Below, piece by piece: positions 1 to 5,163 of a stretch of DNA of 5,163 bases. Numbering within the stretch: position 1 is the stretch's first letter; each line of letters opens with the position of its first letter. A program made the position numbers and the translations under genes. This stretch comes from Paracoccaceae bacterium. Its GTDB lineage: Bacteria > Pseudomonadota > Alphaproteobacteria > Rhodobacterales > Rhodobacteraceae. The stretch is taken from positions 1-5,163 of the forward strand of contig DAOUQK010000271.1 of NCBI GenBank assembly GCA_030625695.1. The letters run 5' to 3'. The notes under the pieces are model-generated. The model had not been told where the DNA came from. It saw only the letters and a list, made by a program, of their open reading frames with translations, and made no database searches.

Positions 1-707
1 ATGATCGCATCAATCGACACCTCGCGGGCCACTTCGGCAATGTCTGCCAACTCATCAAGCCCAAGATCCGGCGCGATTTTCAGGAACACCGGAACCGGTC
101 GTTCCAGCCCGTCGCGCACCGCAATCACCCCTTGCAACAGCGCCCGCAGGGCGGCTTTGCCTTGCAAATCGCGCAAGCGTTCCGTGTTGGGGGACGACAC
201 ATTGACCGTGGCAAAATCCAGATGCGCACCGCAATGCGCCAAAACCCGGGCAAAATCACCGGCCCGGTCTTCGCTGTCCTTGTTTGCGCCCAGATTAAGC
301 CCGATCACAGCGCCCTTGGGCCGCGTCGCCAGACGCGCGCCAATCATCTCCATCCCGTCATTGTTGAACCCAAACCGGTTGATCGCCGCGCGATCCTCGG
401 TCAAACGGAACAGACGCGGGCGTGGATTGCCGGGTTGCGGGCGCGGTGTCGCCGCACCCACCTCGATAAACCCGAACCCTGCGCGCGACAAAGGCGCAAG
501 GGCGGTCGCATTCTTGTCAAAACCAGCCGCCAGACCAATCGGATTGGGCAGGTTTATCCCTGCCAATGTGGTGCGCAACCGCGGCGATGTGACCGGACCC
601 GGGACGGGCACCAGCCCCAGCTGCAACGCCTTGATCGCCAGACCATGCGCCGTTTCAGGGTCCATCCGACGCAGGGCGATCAGACCGGCCTGTTCGATCA
701 GTCGCAT
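1..707 (-). CDS. pyrD: Dihydroorotate dehydrogenase (quinone), class 2; 3' end cut off by the window
   Basis: PyrD oxidises dihydroorotate to orotate in de novo pyrimidine synthesis. It uses FMN and passes electrons to membrane quinone, so class 2 enzymes sit on the inner face of the cytoplasmic membrane. Reading the minus strand from ATG at 707-705 gives 235 open codons that run off the left edge; the family is usually about 340-360 residues, so roughly the last third is missing. The first ~40 residues match the N-terminal helical extension that separates class 2 from class 1 enzymes. Family motifs seen are GLAAGFDKNA (58-67, with FMN-contacting K65), NRFGFNNDG (110-118), and TVNVSSPNT (167-175), where S172 aligns with the class 2 catalytic serine (Ser175 in E. 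coli). VFLKIAPDL (207-215) follows. The start overlaps the end of the DUF952 gene by 10 nt, suggesting co-transcription and translational coupling. Identification is firm; only the C-terminus is unseen. Confidence 0.96.
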   Translation of the reverse strand, partial: MRLIEQAGLIALRRMDPETAHGLAIKALQLGLVPVPGPVTSPRLRTTLAGINLPNPIGLAAGFDKNATALAPLSRAGFGFIEVGAATPRPQPGNPRPRLFRLTEDRAAINRFGFNNDGMEMIGARLATRPKGAVIGLNLGANKDSEDRAGDFARVLAHCGAHLDFATVNVSSPNTERLRDLQGKAALRALLQGVIAVRDGLERPVPVFLKIAPDLGLDELADIAEVAREVSIDAI

Positions 708-1042
708 GTCATGTCGTCTGGAAACTGGTGTACGCCATCGATTAATGGCAAGGGTTTGCACCAAAGAACTTCTTCCAGCCGTAACGCCCGGTAAAGATGC
801 GGGAATTTGGCCCCACCGCGTGAAACCTCCCATTTCAGGGCCGCCCCAAGCGCCTCACCGTCCAGTGCCAGCAGAACCAACCCTTGTTGTCCGGCAAAAT
901 GTTTGGCCGCAGTTTCGCCCGCCTGTTCAGCGGTTGAAAAATGCACAAACCCATCTGCCAGATCAATCGGTGCGCCAAGTGTTTCGCCCAGAGCCTGCAA
1001 CGCAGACCATTCCGGGGCTTTGAATATTTTGTAAATCAGCAT
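698..1042 (-). CDS. DUF952 family protein, upstream partner of pyrD
   Basis: This is a small soluble protein of 114 residues, about the usual size for DUF952 (PF06108), whose biochemical role is not established. The sequence begins MLIYKIFKAPEW and carries the family's conserved blocks DGFVHFST (30-37) and LKWEVSRGGAKFPHLYR (69-85). It has no signal peptide or membrane segment. From memory, Pfam groups this family with ADP-ribosyltransferase-like folds; I cannot verify that here and infer no activity. I chose ATG 1042 because family members normally begin directly with M-[LI]-Y-K-I. Two in-frame alternatives exist. ATG 1066 adds 8 residues. TTG 1081 adds 13 residues and has GAGAGG (1093-1088) placed 6 nt upstream, whereas ATG 1042 has no clear Shine-Dalgarno. 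The stop overlaps the pyrD start by 10 nt, so the two probably form one operon. Gene and family are confident; the exact start is less so. Confidence 0.88.
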   Translation of the reverse strand: MLIYKIFKAPEWSALQALGETLGAPIDLADGFVHFSTAEQAGETAAKHFAGQQGLVLLALDGEALGAALKWEVSRGGAKFPHLYRALRLEEVLWCKPLPLIDGVHQFPDDMTCD

Positions 1043-1160
1043 GGGGGCGTGATGCCCCGGCGTCATCGCCAAATCAAGCAAGAAAGACCTCTCAGCCCCT
1101 TTGACTCTGGCGCGAATGCCGCGCACCATCACAAATAATCAAAAAACAGGGAGTTTTACC
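1043..1160. promoter_or_regulatory. Divergent intergenic region between DUF952-pyrD and the nucleotidase gene
   Basis: This 118-bp gap should carry outward promoters for the DUF952-pyrD pair and for the nucleotidase. On the plus strand TTGACT (1101-1106) is a good -35-like hexamer, but the sequence 17 nt downstream (CACCAT, 1124-1129) is only a weak -10. Near the DUF952 start, GGGGC (1044-1048) and GCCCC (1054-1058) form a 5-bp hairpin that would sit immediately before ATG 1042 in the minus-strand mRNA. I see no recognisable operator or riboswitch. Confidence 0.35.
1148..1153 (+). promoter_or_regulatory. Ribosome binding site of the 5'-nucleotidase gene
   Basis: AGGGAG lies 7 nt before ATG 1161 and decides the start. 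The frame stays open further upstream, to a TTG at 1101, but only the ATG at 1161 has both a good Shine-Dalgarno at normal spacing and a following signal peptide. A second ATG at 1164 is also possible and would remove one residue. Confidence 0.75.
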
Positions 1161-2738
1161 ATGATGATCCGTTTCCTTTCGTCCGTTGCCGCCATTGGCC
1201 TGACAGCCAGCGTCGCATCCGCCGACTATCAGCTGACAATCCTGCACACCAACGACTTTCATTCGCGGTTTGAACCCGTCAGCAAGTATGACAGCGGCTG
1301 TGGTTCCGAAGACAACGCCGAAGGTAAATGTTTTGGCGGCACCGCGCGTTTGGTGACTGGCATCGCCGCGGCCCGCGCGCGGTCCAACAATTCGATTCTG
1401 GTGGATGGCGGAGATCAATTCCAGGGCTCGCTGTTTTACACCTATTACAAAGGTGCTGTTGCCGCCGAAATGATGAACAAGCTGGGGTATGACGGCATGA
1501 CCGTCGGCAACCACGAATTTGACGACGGGCCAGAGGTGCTGCGCGGGTTCATGGACGCTGTGAACTTCCCGGTGCTGATGTCCAACGCCGATTACAGCGG
1601 CGAAGAGCTGCTGGCTGGCAGTTTGCACAAATCCACCGTGATCGAACGGGGGGGCGAAAAGATCGGCCTGATTGGCTTGACGCCTCAGGATACCGACGAG
1701 TTGGCCAGCCCGGGGCCGAACATACAATTCTCAGCCCCGGTTGCAGCGGTTCAAGGCGAAGTTGACCGGCTGACGGCTCAGGGCGTGAACAAAATCATCG
1801 TGCTTAGCCATTCGGGCTACGGAGTGGATAAACGCGTAGCGGCTGAAACCACCGGCGTTGATGTCATCGTCGGCGGGCATTCCAATTCCTACCTGTCCAA
1901 TACGTCCGACCGTGCGGTTGGCCCATATCCGACCATGGTCGGCAGTACAGCGATTGTGCAGGCTTATGCCTACGGCAAATATCTGGGCGAACTGAACGTC
2001 ACTTTCGATGACGCGGGCAACATTACCCAAGCTTCGGGCGAGCCGATTGTGATGGACGGTAACGTCGCTGAAGATTCCGACACCGTGACACGCATTGGCG
2101 AATTGGCCGGACCGCTGGACGAAATTCGCACCAAGGTTGTCGCCTCTGCTGCCTCGCTGATCGAAGGCGATCGGTCGATCTGCCGGGTGCAGGAGTGTTC
2201 GATGGGCAATCTGGTGGCAGATGCGATGCTGGCCCGGGTCAAGGACCAGGGTGTGACGATATCCTTTGCCAACTCGGGCGGTATCCGCGCCAGTATCGAC
2301 GAGGGCGATGTGACCATGGGCGAGGTGCTGACAGTGCTGCCGTTCCAGAACACTCTGGCGACATTTGAAATCAGCGGTCAGGGCGTCATTGACGCGCTTG
2401 AAAATGGCGTCAGTCAGGTGGAAGAGGTCAAAGGCCGCTTTCCTCAGGTCGCCGGGATCACCTATAGCTGGGACGCGTCCGTGGCCCCCAATGAGGGCCG
2501 TATCCAGTCGGTGATGGTCGCGGATGGCGACGGTTTCAGCCCGATTGATCCGGGTAAAACCTATCTGGTGGTGACCAACAACTATGTCCGCAATGGTGGC
2601 GACGGCTATAAGGTATTCAGCGGTGACGACAAAAATGCCTATGACTACGGCCCGGATGTCGCGGATGTGCTGGCCGAGTATCTGGCCGCAAACGCGCCAT
2701 ATACACCGTATCTTGATGGGCGCATTGGTCAGAAGTAA
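1161..2738 (+). CDS. Exported bifunctional metallophosphatase / 5'-nucleotidase (CD73/UshA family)
   Basis: The 525-residue protein should hydrolyse nucleoside 5'-phosphates (and perhaps UDP-sugars or cyclic nucleotides) outside the cytoplasm, releasing nucleoside and phosphate. A signal peptide covers residues 1-21, with predicted cleavage after ASA before DYQLTIL. The N-terminal metallophosphoesterase domain (about 25-285) shows the dimetal ligands: D32 and H34 in HTNDFH, D85 in DGGDQF, N117 and H118 in GNHEFD, H217 in LSHSGY, and H240 in GGHSN. The C-terminal substrate domain (about 325-500) has CRVQECSMGN (341-350), NSGGIR (371-376), LPF (393-395) and NYVRNGGDGY (474-483). These align with CD73 R354, N390/R395, F417, and F500/D506, with Tyr475 in place of Phe500. 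Cysteine pairs C47/C57 and C341/C346 match CD73 disulfides and fit a periplasmic protein. No lipobox or C-terminal anchor is seen, so it is probably soluble and periplasmic. The gene diverges from DUF952-pyrD and converges with the sulfotransferase gene. Confidence 0.94.
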   Translation: MMIRFLSSVAAIGLTASVASADYQLTILHTNDFHSRFEPVSKYDSGCGSEDNAEGKCFGGTARLVTGIAAARARSNNSILVDGGDQFQGSLFYTYYKGAVAAEMMNKLGYDGMTVGNHEFDDGPEVLRGFMDAVNFPVLMSNADYSGEELLAGSLHKSTVIERGGEKIGLIGLTPQDTDELASPGPNIQFSAPVAAVQGEVDRLTAQGVNKIIVLSHSGYGVDKRVAAETTGVDVIVGGHSNSYLSNTSDRAVGPYPTMVGSTAIVQAYAYGKYLGELNVTFDDAGNITQASGEPIVMDGNVAEDSDTVTRIGELAGPLDEIRTKVVASAASLIEGDRSICRVQECSMGNLVADAMLARVKDQGVTISFANSGGIRASIDEGDVTMGEVLTVLPFQNTLATFEISGQGVIDALENGVSQVEEVKGRFPQVAGITYSWDASVAPNEGRIQSVMVADGDGFSPIDPGKTYLVVTNNYVRNGGDGYKVFSGDDKNAYDYGPDVADVLAEYLAANAPYTPYLDGRIGQK

Positions 2739-2752
2739 TTTTAACTTACTTC
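2732..2752. repeat. Small perfect inverted repeat spanning both convergent stop codons
   Basis: GAAGTAA (2732-2738) is perfectly mirrored by TTACTTC (2746-2752), with a 7-nt spacer. The left arm contains the nucleotidase stop TAA (2736-2738), and the spacer contains the sulfotransferase stop, read on the minus strand (2743-2741). The stem is AT-rich and has no T tract, so it is a weak terminator candidate at best. It may simply reflect the coding ends. Confidence 0.4.
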
Positions 2753-4498
2753 AGGCCAGTAATTCGGGTCCAAGGCTTCTATGAATGGTGCCAGCATGTC
2801 CTCATGCTGGCGCCATTTTCCGACTGACCGGTTGTGGACCGGTTGGCGCAGCTGAGTGGCGCTTGAGGTCAGGATCTGATCAGCGTTCAGATCGGGTCGC
2901 GCCATGCCTGGGGTCCAGTCCAGCCCGCAGAAATCGGCAATCAACCGGCTGGTGGCGTCCACGTCTTCGACCATGTGTTCATACGGTACATCAAGAATTG
3001 CATCCGGCATCACCGTGCGCCAATGGGCCATGGTTTTGGCGCAAAGGTTGAACCGATGCGCCATCGCTTTCAGGTCATAAGCATAGGCCAGTGCTGCCCC
3101 GGAAAAATGCCCAACCCACATCGACAAGGCAATATCGCGCGGGTCACGTTTCAGGTTGATGAACCTTGCATGCGGCTGGGCGGTGGCAAGGAACCCAAGA
3201 TAACGATGGTTTTCCGGCATTTTGTCCACGTAAGCCTGTGTTCCCGGCGGCAACGCGGGCAACAACCTTTGATCCCCGGCAACAAACGCCTCGATCGCCG
3301 CCTTGTCAAACGGCAGGTCATCTTCAATCAGCGGGTGCAGCAAAACGCCCGCAGCGATGCGCTCTCCCAGCGGGGCGACACCCGGATGTGCCCCTAAAAT
3401 GGCTTCGGCCAATGTGGTCCCGGATCGTGGCAGGCCGACCACATAAATCGGAAACGGGCCGGGTGGGCGCGCCTGTCCGGGGCCTATGGTCGATTGAAAC
3501 CTGGCCAGCAGGCCGTCGGTTACAACACTGTCATGATCAACATCATAAGGCAGAAGGGCGGCCATGTCCTTATTCGCACCGGTCAGAAACCGGTCTGCTT
3601 CGCTGGTACGCCCGTCCTGAGTTGCAATTGTGGCCAAAGCAAATTGCAGGCTGGCCCGCTCGGGCGACTTTTTTGGTGCGGATTTCAGGGCGTCGCGGGC
3701 GGTGGTTTCCAGACGTTCGTTTTGCCCGCCGCTTTGCAGTTTGCTTAGGGTTTCAATGACTTCGGCGTGTTTCGGGGCCAGATCCAATGCCTTGTGAAGC
3801 TGTGCAATGGCCGCATCATTGTCACCACTTTCCATCAGTTGATTTGCCAACCGGAGGCGCGCGCCCAGATGACCTGGGGCCAATTCTACCGCGCGGGTAA
3901 CCGCGTCCATCGCTTCGCGATAACGGGTTTGACGGGCCAGTGGCAGGCTGATGTTGACCAGGGTTTCGACATTTGCCGGATCAAGGCGCAATGCGGCCTC
4001 AAAATCTTCAAGCGCTGTATCAATCTGACCCATCTGATTGCGTGCCAATGCGCGAATATTATAGGCCCGGACCCGTTTGGGCACCTGTTTTGGGGCTAGT
4101 TCAATCGACTTGCCAGCGGCGTGTTCGGCTTGCAAAGGCGCGCCTGACTGAAGTTCGACCTGCGCCAGAAGATACCATGCATCCGCATCCCCCGGCGTTT
4201 GTTTCACCAGATTGTTCAGCAGGGTTTGGGCCGTATCACTATCCCCCAGAGCCAAGTAAGACTGGGCCAGATTTCGACGGGCATCGCTAAACCCAGGATC
4301 AAGTTTCATTGCCTTTTTGAACCAGCCCACCGCATCGCGATGTTTGCCGGTCTGCGCCAGTGCGATACCGGCGATATTGGGTGCAAAGGGCGAACGTGGC
4401 TTTTTGCGTGCCGCAGACTTGGCGGCCCGAAAGGCGTGTTTGAACTGGCCGCCCTCAAGTGTGCGCTGGGCCTGCGCCATATCATTTTCAAATGTCAT
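2741..4498 (-). CDS. TPR-repeat sulfotransferase (Sulfotransfer_3-type) fusion protein
   Basis: This 585-residue cytosolic-looking protein has two halves. Residues about 5-310 are tandem tetratricopeptide repeats; clear units lie near 39-71, 72-105, 106-139, 142-176, 177-210 and 211-244, several ending in the typical L-x-P. Such repeats usually bind a protein partner or substrate. Residues about 348-580 form a PAPS-dependent sulfotransferase domain. It has the 5'-phosphosulfate loop GLPRSGTTL (355-363), DKMPEN (425-430), the 3'-phosphate motif NLKRDPRDIALSMW (448-461, with R451 and S459), VPYEHMVED (504-512) and the family-typical end RQPVHNRSVGKWR (551-563). It should transfer sulfate from PAPS; the acceptor is unknown. 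Rhodobacterales often carry such proteins. The frame is open upstream to 4654, but I chose ATG 4498 because a longer start would run into the divergent SRAP gene and the extra residues look non-native. No clear Shine-Dalgarno precedes it; ATG 4480 (MAQAQRT) is an alternative. Confidence 0.9.
   Translation of the reverse strand: MTFENDMAQAQRTLEGGQFKHAFRAAKSAARKKPRSPFAPNIAGIALAQTGKHRDAVGWFKKAMKLDPGFSDARRNLAQSYLALGDSDTAQTLLNNLVKQTPGDADAWYLLAQVELQSGAPLQAEHAAGKSIELAPKQVPKRVRAYNIRALARNQMGQIDTALEDFEAALRLDPANVETLVNISLPLARQTRYREAMDAVTRAVELAPGHLGARLRLANQLMESGDNDAAIAQLHKALDLAPKHAEVIETLSKLQSGGQNERLETTARDALKSAPKKSPERASLQFALATIATQDGRTSEADRFLTGANKDMAALLPYDVDHDSVVTDGLLARFQSTIGPGQARPPGPFPIYVVGLPRSGTTLAEAILGAHPGVAPLGERIAAGVLLHPLIEDDLPFDKAAIEAFVAGDQRLLPALPPGTQAYVDKMPENHRYLGFLATAQPHARFINLKRDPRDIALSMWVGHFSGAALAYAYDLKAMAHRFNLCAKTMAHWRTVMPDAILDVPYEHMVEDVDATSRLIADFCGLDWTPGMARPDLNADQILTSSATQLRQPVHNRSVGKWRQHEDMLAPFIEALDPNYWPEVS
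2784..2820 (+). terminator. Candidate intrinsic terminator of the nucleotidase gene, inside the convergent gene
   Basis: Positions 2784-2798 pair with 2803-2817 around a 4-nt loop (TCCT). This makes a 15-bp stem in plus-strand RNA; its only non-Watson-Crick pair is a G-U (2789 with 2812). The transcript then continues through UUUU (2816-2819, the first two within the stem). It begins 45 bp after the nucleotidase stop, a normal terminator distance. In minus-strand RNA the same pair becomes an A/C mismatch and no T run follows, so the signal favours plus-strand transcripts. The whole element lies within codons of the sulfotransferase C-terminus (roughly residues 561-572). The T run is short, so efficiency is uncertain and chance cannot be excluded. 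Confidence 0.45.
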
Positions 4499-4562
4499 AA
4501 GGGGATGTTTACGACAATGAAGCCGGTGTTCAAGTGATAATGCGCCCGTTAGAATACCGGGT
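4499..4562. promoter_or_regulatory. Divergent promoter region between the sulfotransferase and SRAP genes
   Basis: This 64-bp gap must hold the promoters for both flanking genes, unless one extends into the neighbour. For the plus strand, TAGAAT (4550-4555) resembles a -10 box and would start transcription at or beside the SRAP ATG (4563). GATAAT (4536-4541) is a second -10-like match. For the minus strand, TTGAAC (4533-4528) and TAAACA (4511-4506) are separated by 16 nt, and this also ends close to the start codon. Neither gene has a convincing Shine-Dalgarno. The individual boxes are weak matches, and only the presence of divergent promoter activity here is reasonably inferred. Confidence 0.35.
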
Positions 4563-5163
4563 ATGTGCGGACGATTTGCAATAACCCTGCCGACCGATGC
4601 AATGGCCCAACTGTTTGCCGCACGTCCGGCCAATGATTTGCCGGATGTGCCCAATTACAATGTCCGCCCGACGATGCAGGTGCATGTGGTGCGCCGCACT
4701 GATGCGGGCCGCAGCCTGGCGTCGATGCGTTGGGGCTTTCTGCCGCATTGGTACAAATCCGAAACCGCAGGACCATTGCTGATCAATGCGCGCGGAGAAA
4801 CTTTGGCACAAAAGCCTGCCTTTCGCGCGGCCTGTCGAACGCGGCGCTGTCTGATTATCGCAACCGGGTTTTACGAATGGACCAAATCACCCAACGGCGC
4901 GCGATTGCCTTGGTATATCCACCGGCAGGATGGTACGCCGATTGCCTTTGCCGCCGTCTGGCAGGACTGGGGCACGGATGAAATCCGGGCAACCTGCGCC
5001 ATGGTCACCATTTCGGCCAATCAAAACCTTTCCACGATCCACCACCGGATGCCGGTAATCTTAGAGCCCAAGGATTGGCCGAAATGGCTGGGTGAGGCAG
5101 GCAAAGGGGCGGCGACACTCATGCAACCGGGGGCCGAGGATATACTGGCATTCCACCGGGTTG
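4563..5163 (+). CDS. SRAP-domain abasic-site processing protein (YedK/HMCES family); 3' end cut off by the window
   Basis: SRAP proteins capture abasic sites in single-stranded DNA. The free N-terminal cysteine forms a stable thiazolidine crosslink that shields the lesion during replication. From ATG 4563 the frame stays open for 200 codons to the window edge; the family is about 220-230 residues, so only a short C-terminal piece is missing. The sequence begins MCGRF, which puts the catalytic Cys at position 2, exposed once Met is removed. The other active-site residues fall at the E. coli YedK positions: N75 in INARGE, E105 in GFYEW, and H160 in IHHRMP. The blocks YNVRPT (32-37) and MRWGFLPHW (55-63) are also typical. 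It needs no cofactor and acts in the cytoplasm on DNA. The requirement for Cys2 fixes the start codon. No Shine-Dalgarno is obvious and no alphaproteobacterial LexA box is seen upstream, so SOS control is not supported. Identification is firm. Confidence 0.95.
   Translation, partial: MCGRFAITLPTDAMAQLFAARPANDLPDVPNYNVRPTMQVHVVRRTDAGRSLASMRWGFLPHWYKSETAGPLLINARGETLAQKPAFRAACRTRRCLIIATGFYEWTKSPNGARLPWYIHRQDGTPIAFAAVWQDWGTDEIRATCAMVTISANQNLSTIHHRMPVILEPKDWPKWLGEAGKGAATLMQPGAEDILAFHRV

Noticed and set aside
535..547. Short inverted repeat CCAATC/GATTGG inside pyrD
   Set aside because: A 6-bp repeat with a 1-nt centre encoding conserved PNPIGL residues is explained by coding sequence and chance.
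1..1023. Long plus-strand open frame (340 codons) opposite pyrD and DUF952
   Set aside because: It is rich in Arg, Pro and Ser with no family resemblance, and it lies antisense to two clearly recognised genes. This is a typical high-GC shadow frame.
1101..1160. Extension of the nucleotidase start back to TTG 1101
   Set aside because: The extra 20 residues would precede a good signal peptide, and ATG 1161 has its own Shine-Dalgarno at 7-nt spacing.
1092..1727. Minus-strand 211-codon open frame opposite the nucleotidase gene
   Set aside because: It is antisense to a strongly supported gene, has no recognisable domain, and overlaps the DUF952 upstream region.
4528..4542. Possible LexA (SOS) box upstream of the SRAP gene
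   Set aside because: The alphaproteobacterial site is GTTC-N7-GTTC. GTTC is present at 4528-4531, but the second half at 4539-4542 is AATG, so there is no supported box.
4499..4654. 52-residue N-terminal extension of the sulfotransferase to 4654
   Set aside because: It would overlap the 5' end of the divergent SRAP gene, whose start is fixed by its catalytic Cys2, and the extra residues do not resemble TPR sequence.
1..5163. Whole-window search for defence systems, mobile elements, CRISPR or biosynthetic clusters
   Set aside because: All five genes belong to common families, and no repeat array, integrase, transposase, toxin-antitoxin pair or tRNA-associated att site is visible. No novel system is supported.

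Overview
The window looks like an ordinary chromosomal segment of an alphaproteobacterium, most likely a marine Rhodobacterales (Roseobacter-type) member. This is inferred from moderately high GC, the style of the proteins, and a DUF952 gene directly followed by a class 2 pyrD; no species can be assigned. The window is densely coding. It holds five protein genes, two of them cut by the window edges. I see no tRNA, rRNA, CRISPR array, insertion sequence or phage gene.

Layout. Positions 1-707 (minus) are the N-terminal 235 codons of pyrD, the quinone-linked dihydroorotate dehydrogenase; the gene runs off the left edge. Just upstream on the same strand, overlapping pyrD by 10 nt, is a small DUF952 gene (698-1042). 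A 118-bp divergent gap (1043-1160) separates this pair from a plus-strand gene (1161-2738) for an exported 5'-nucleotidase whose active-site residues resemble animal CD73. That gene converges with a minus-strand gene (2741-4498) for a TPR-repeat protein fused to a PAPS-dependent sulfotransferase domain; only 2 bp lie between the two stop codons. A 64-bp divergent gap (4499-4562) then leads to a plus-strand SRAP/YedK (HMCES-type) gene for abasic-site DNA repair, cut by the right edge after 200 codons.

How the genes relate. pyrD and the exported nucleotidase both touch pyrimidine/nucleotide supply: de novo UMP synthesis, and recovery of nucleosides and phosphate from outside the cytoplasm. They are divergent, so any functional link is only suggestive. 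The sulfotransferase and SRAP genes look like independent housekeeping or accessory functions.

The most noteworthy non-coding signal is a 15-bp hairpin followed by a short T run, about 45 bp past the nucleotidase stop. It lies inside the C-terminal codons of the convergent sulfotransferase gene and is a plausible embedded terminator. I found no convincing evidence of a previously undescribed system.
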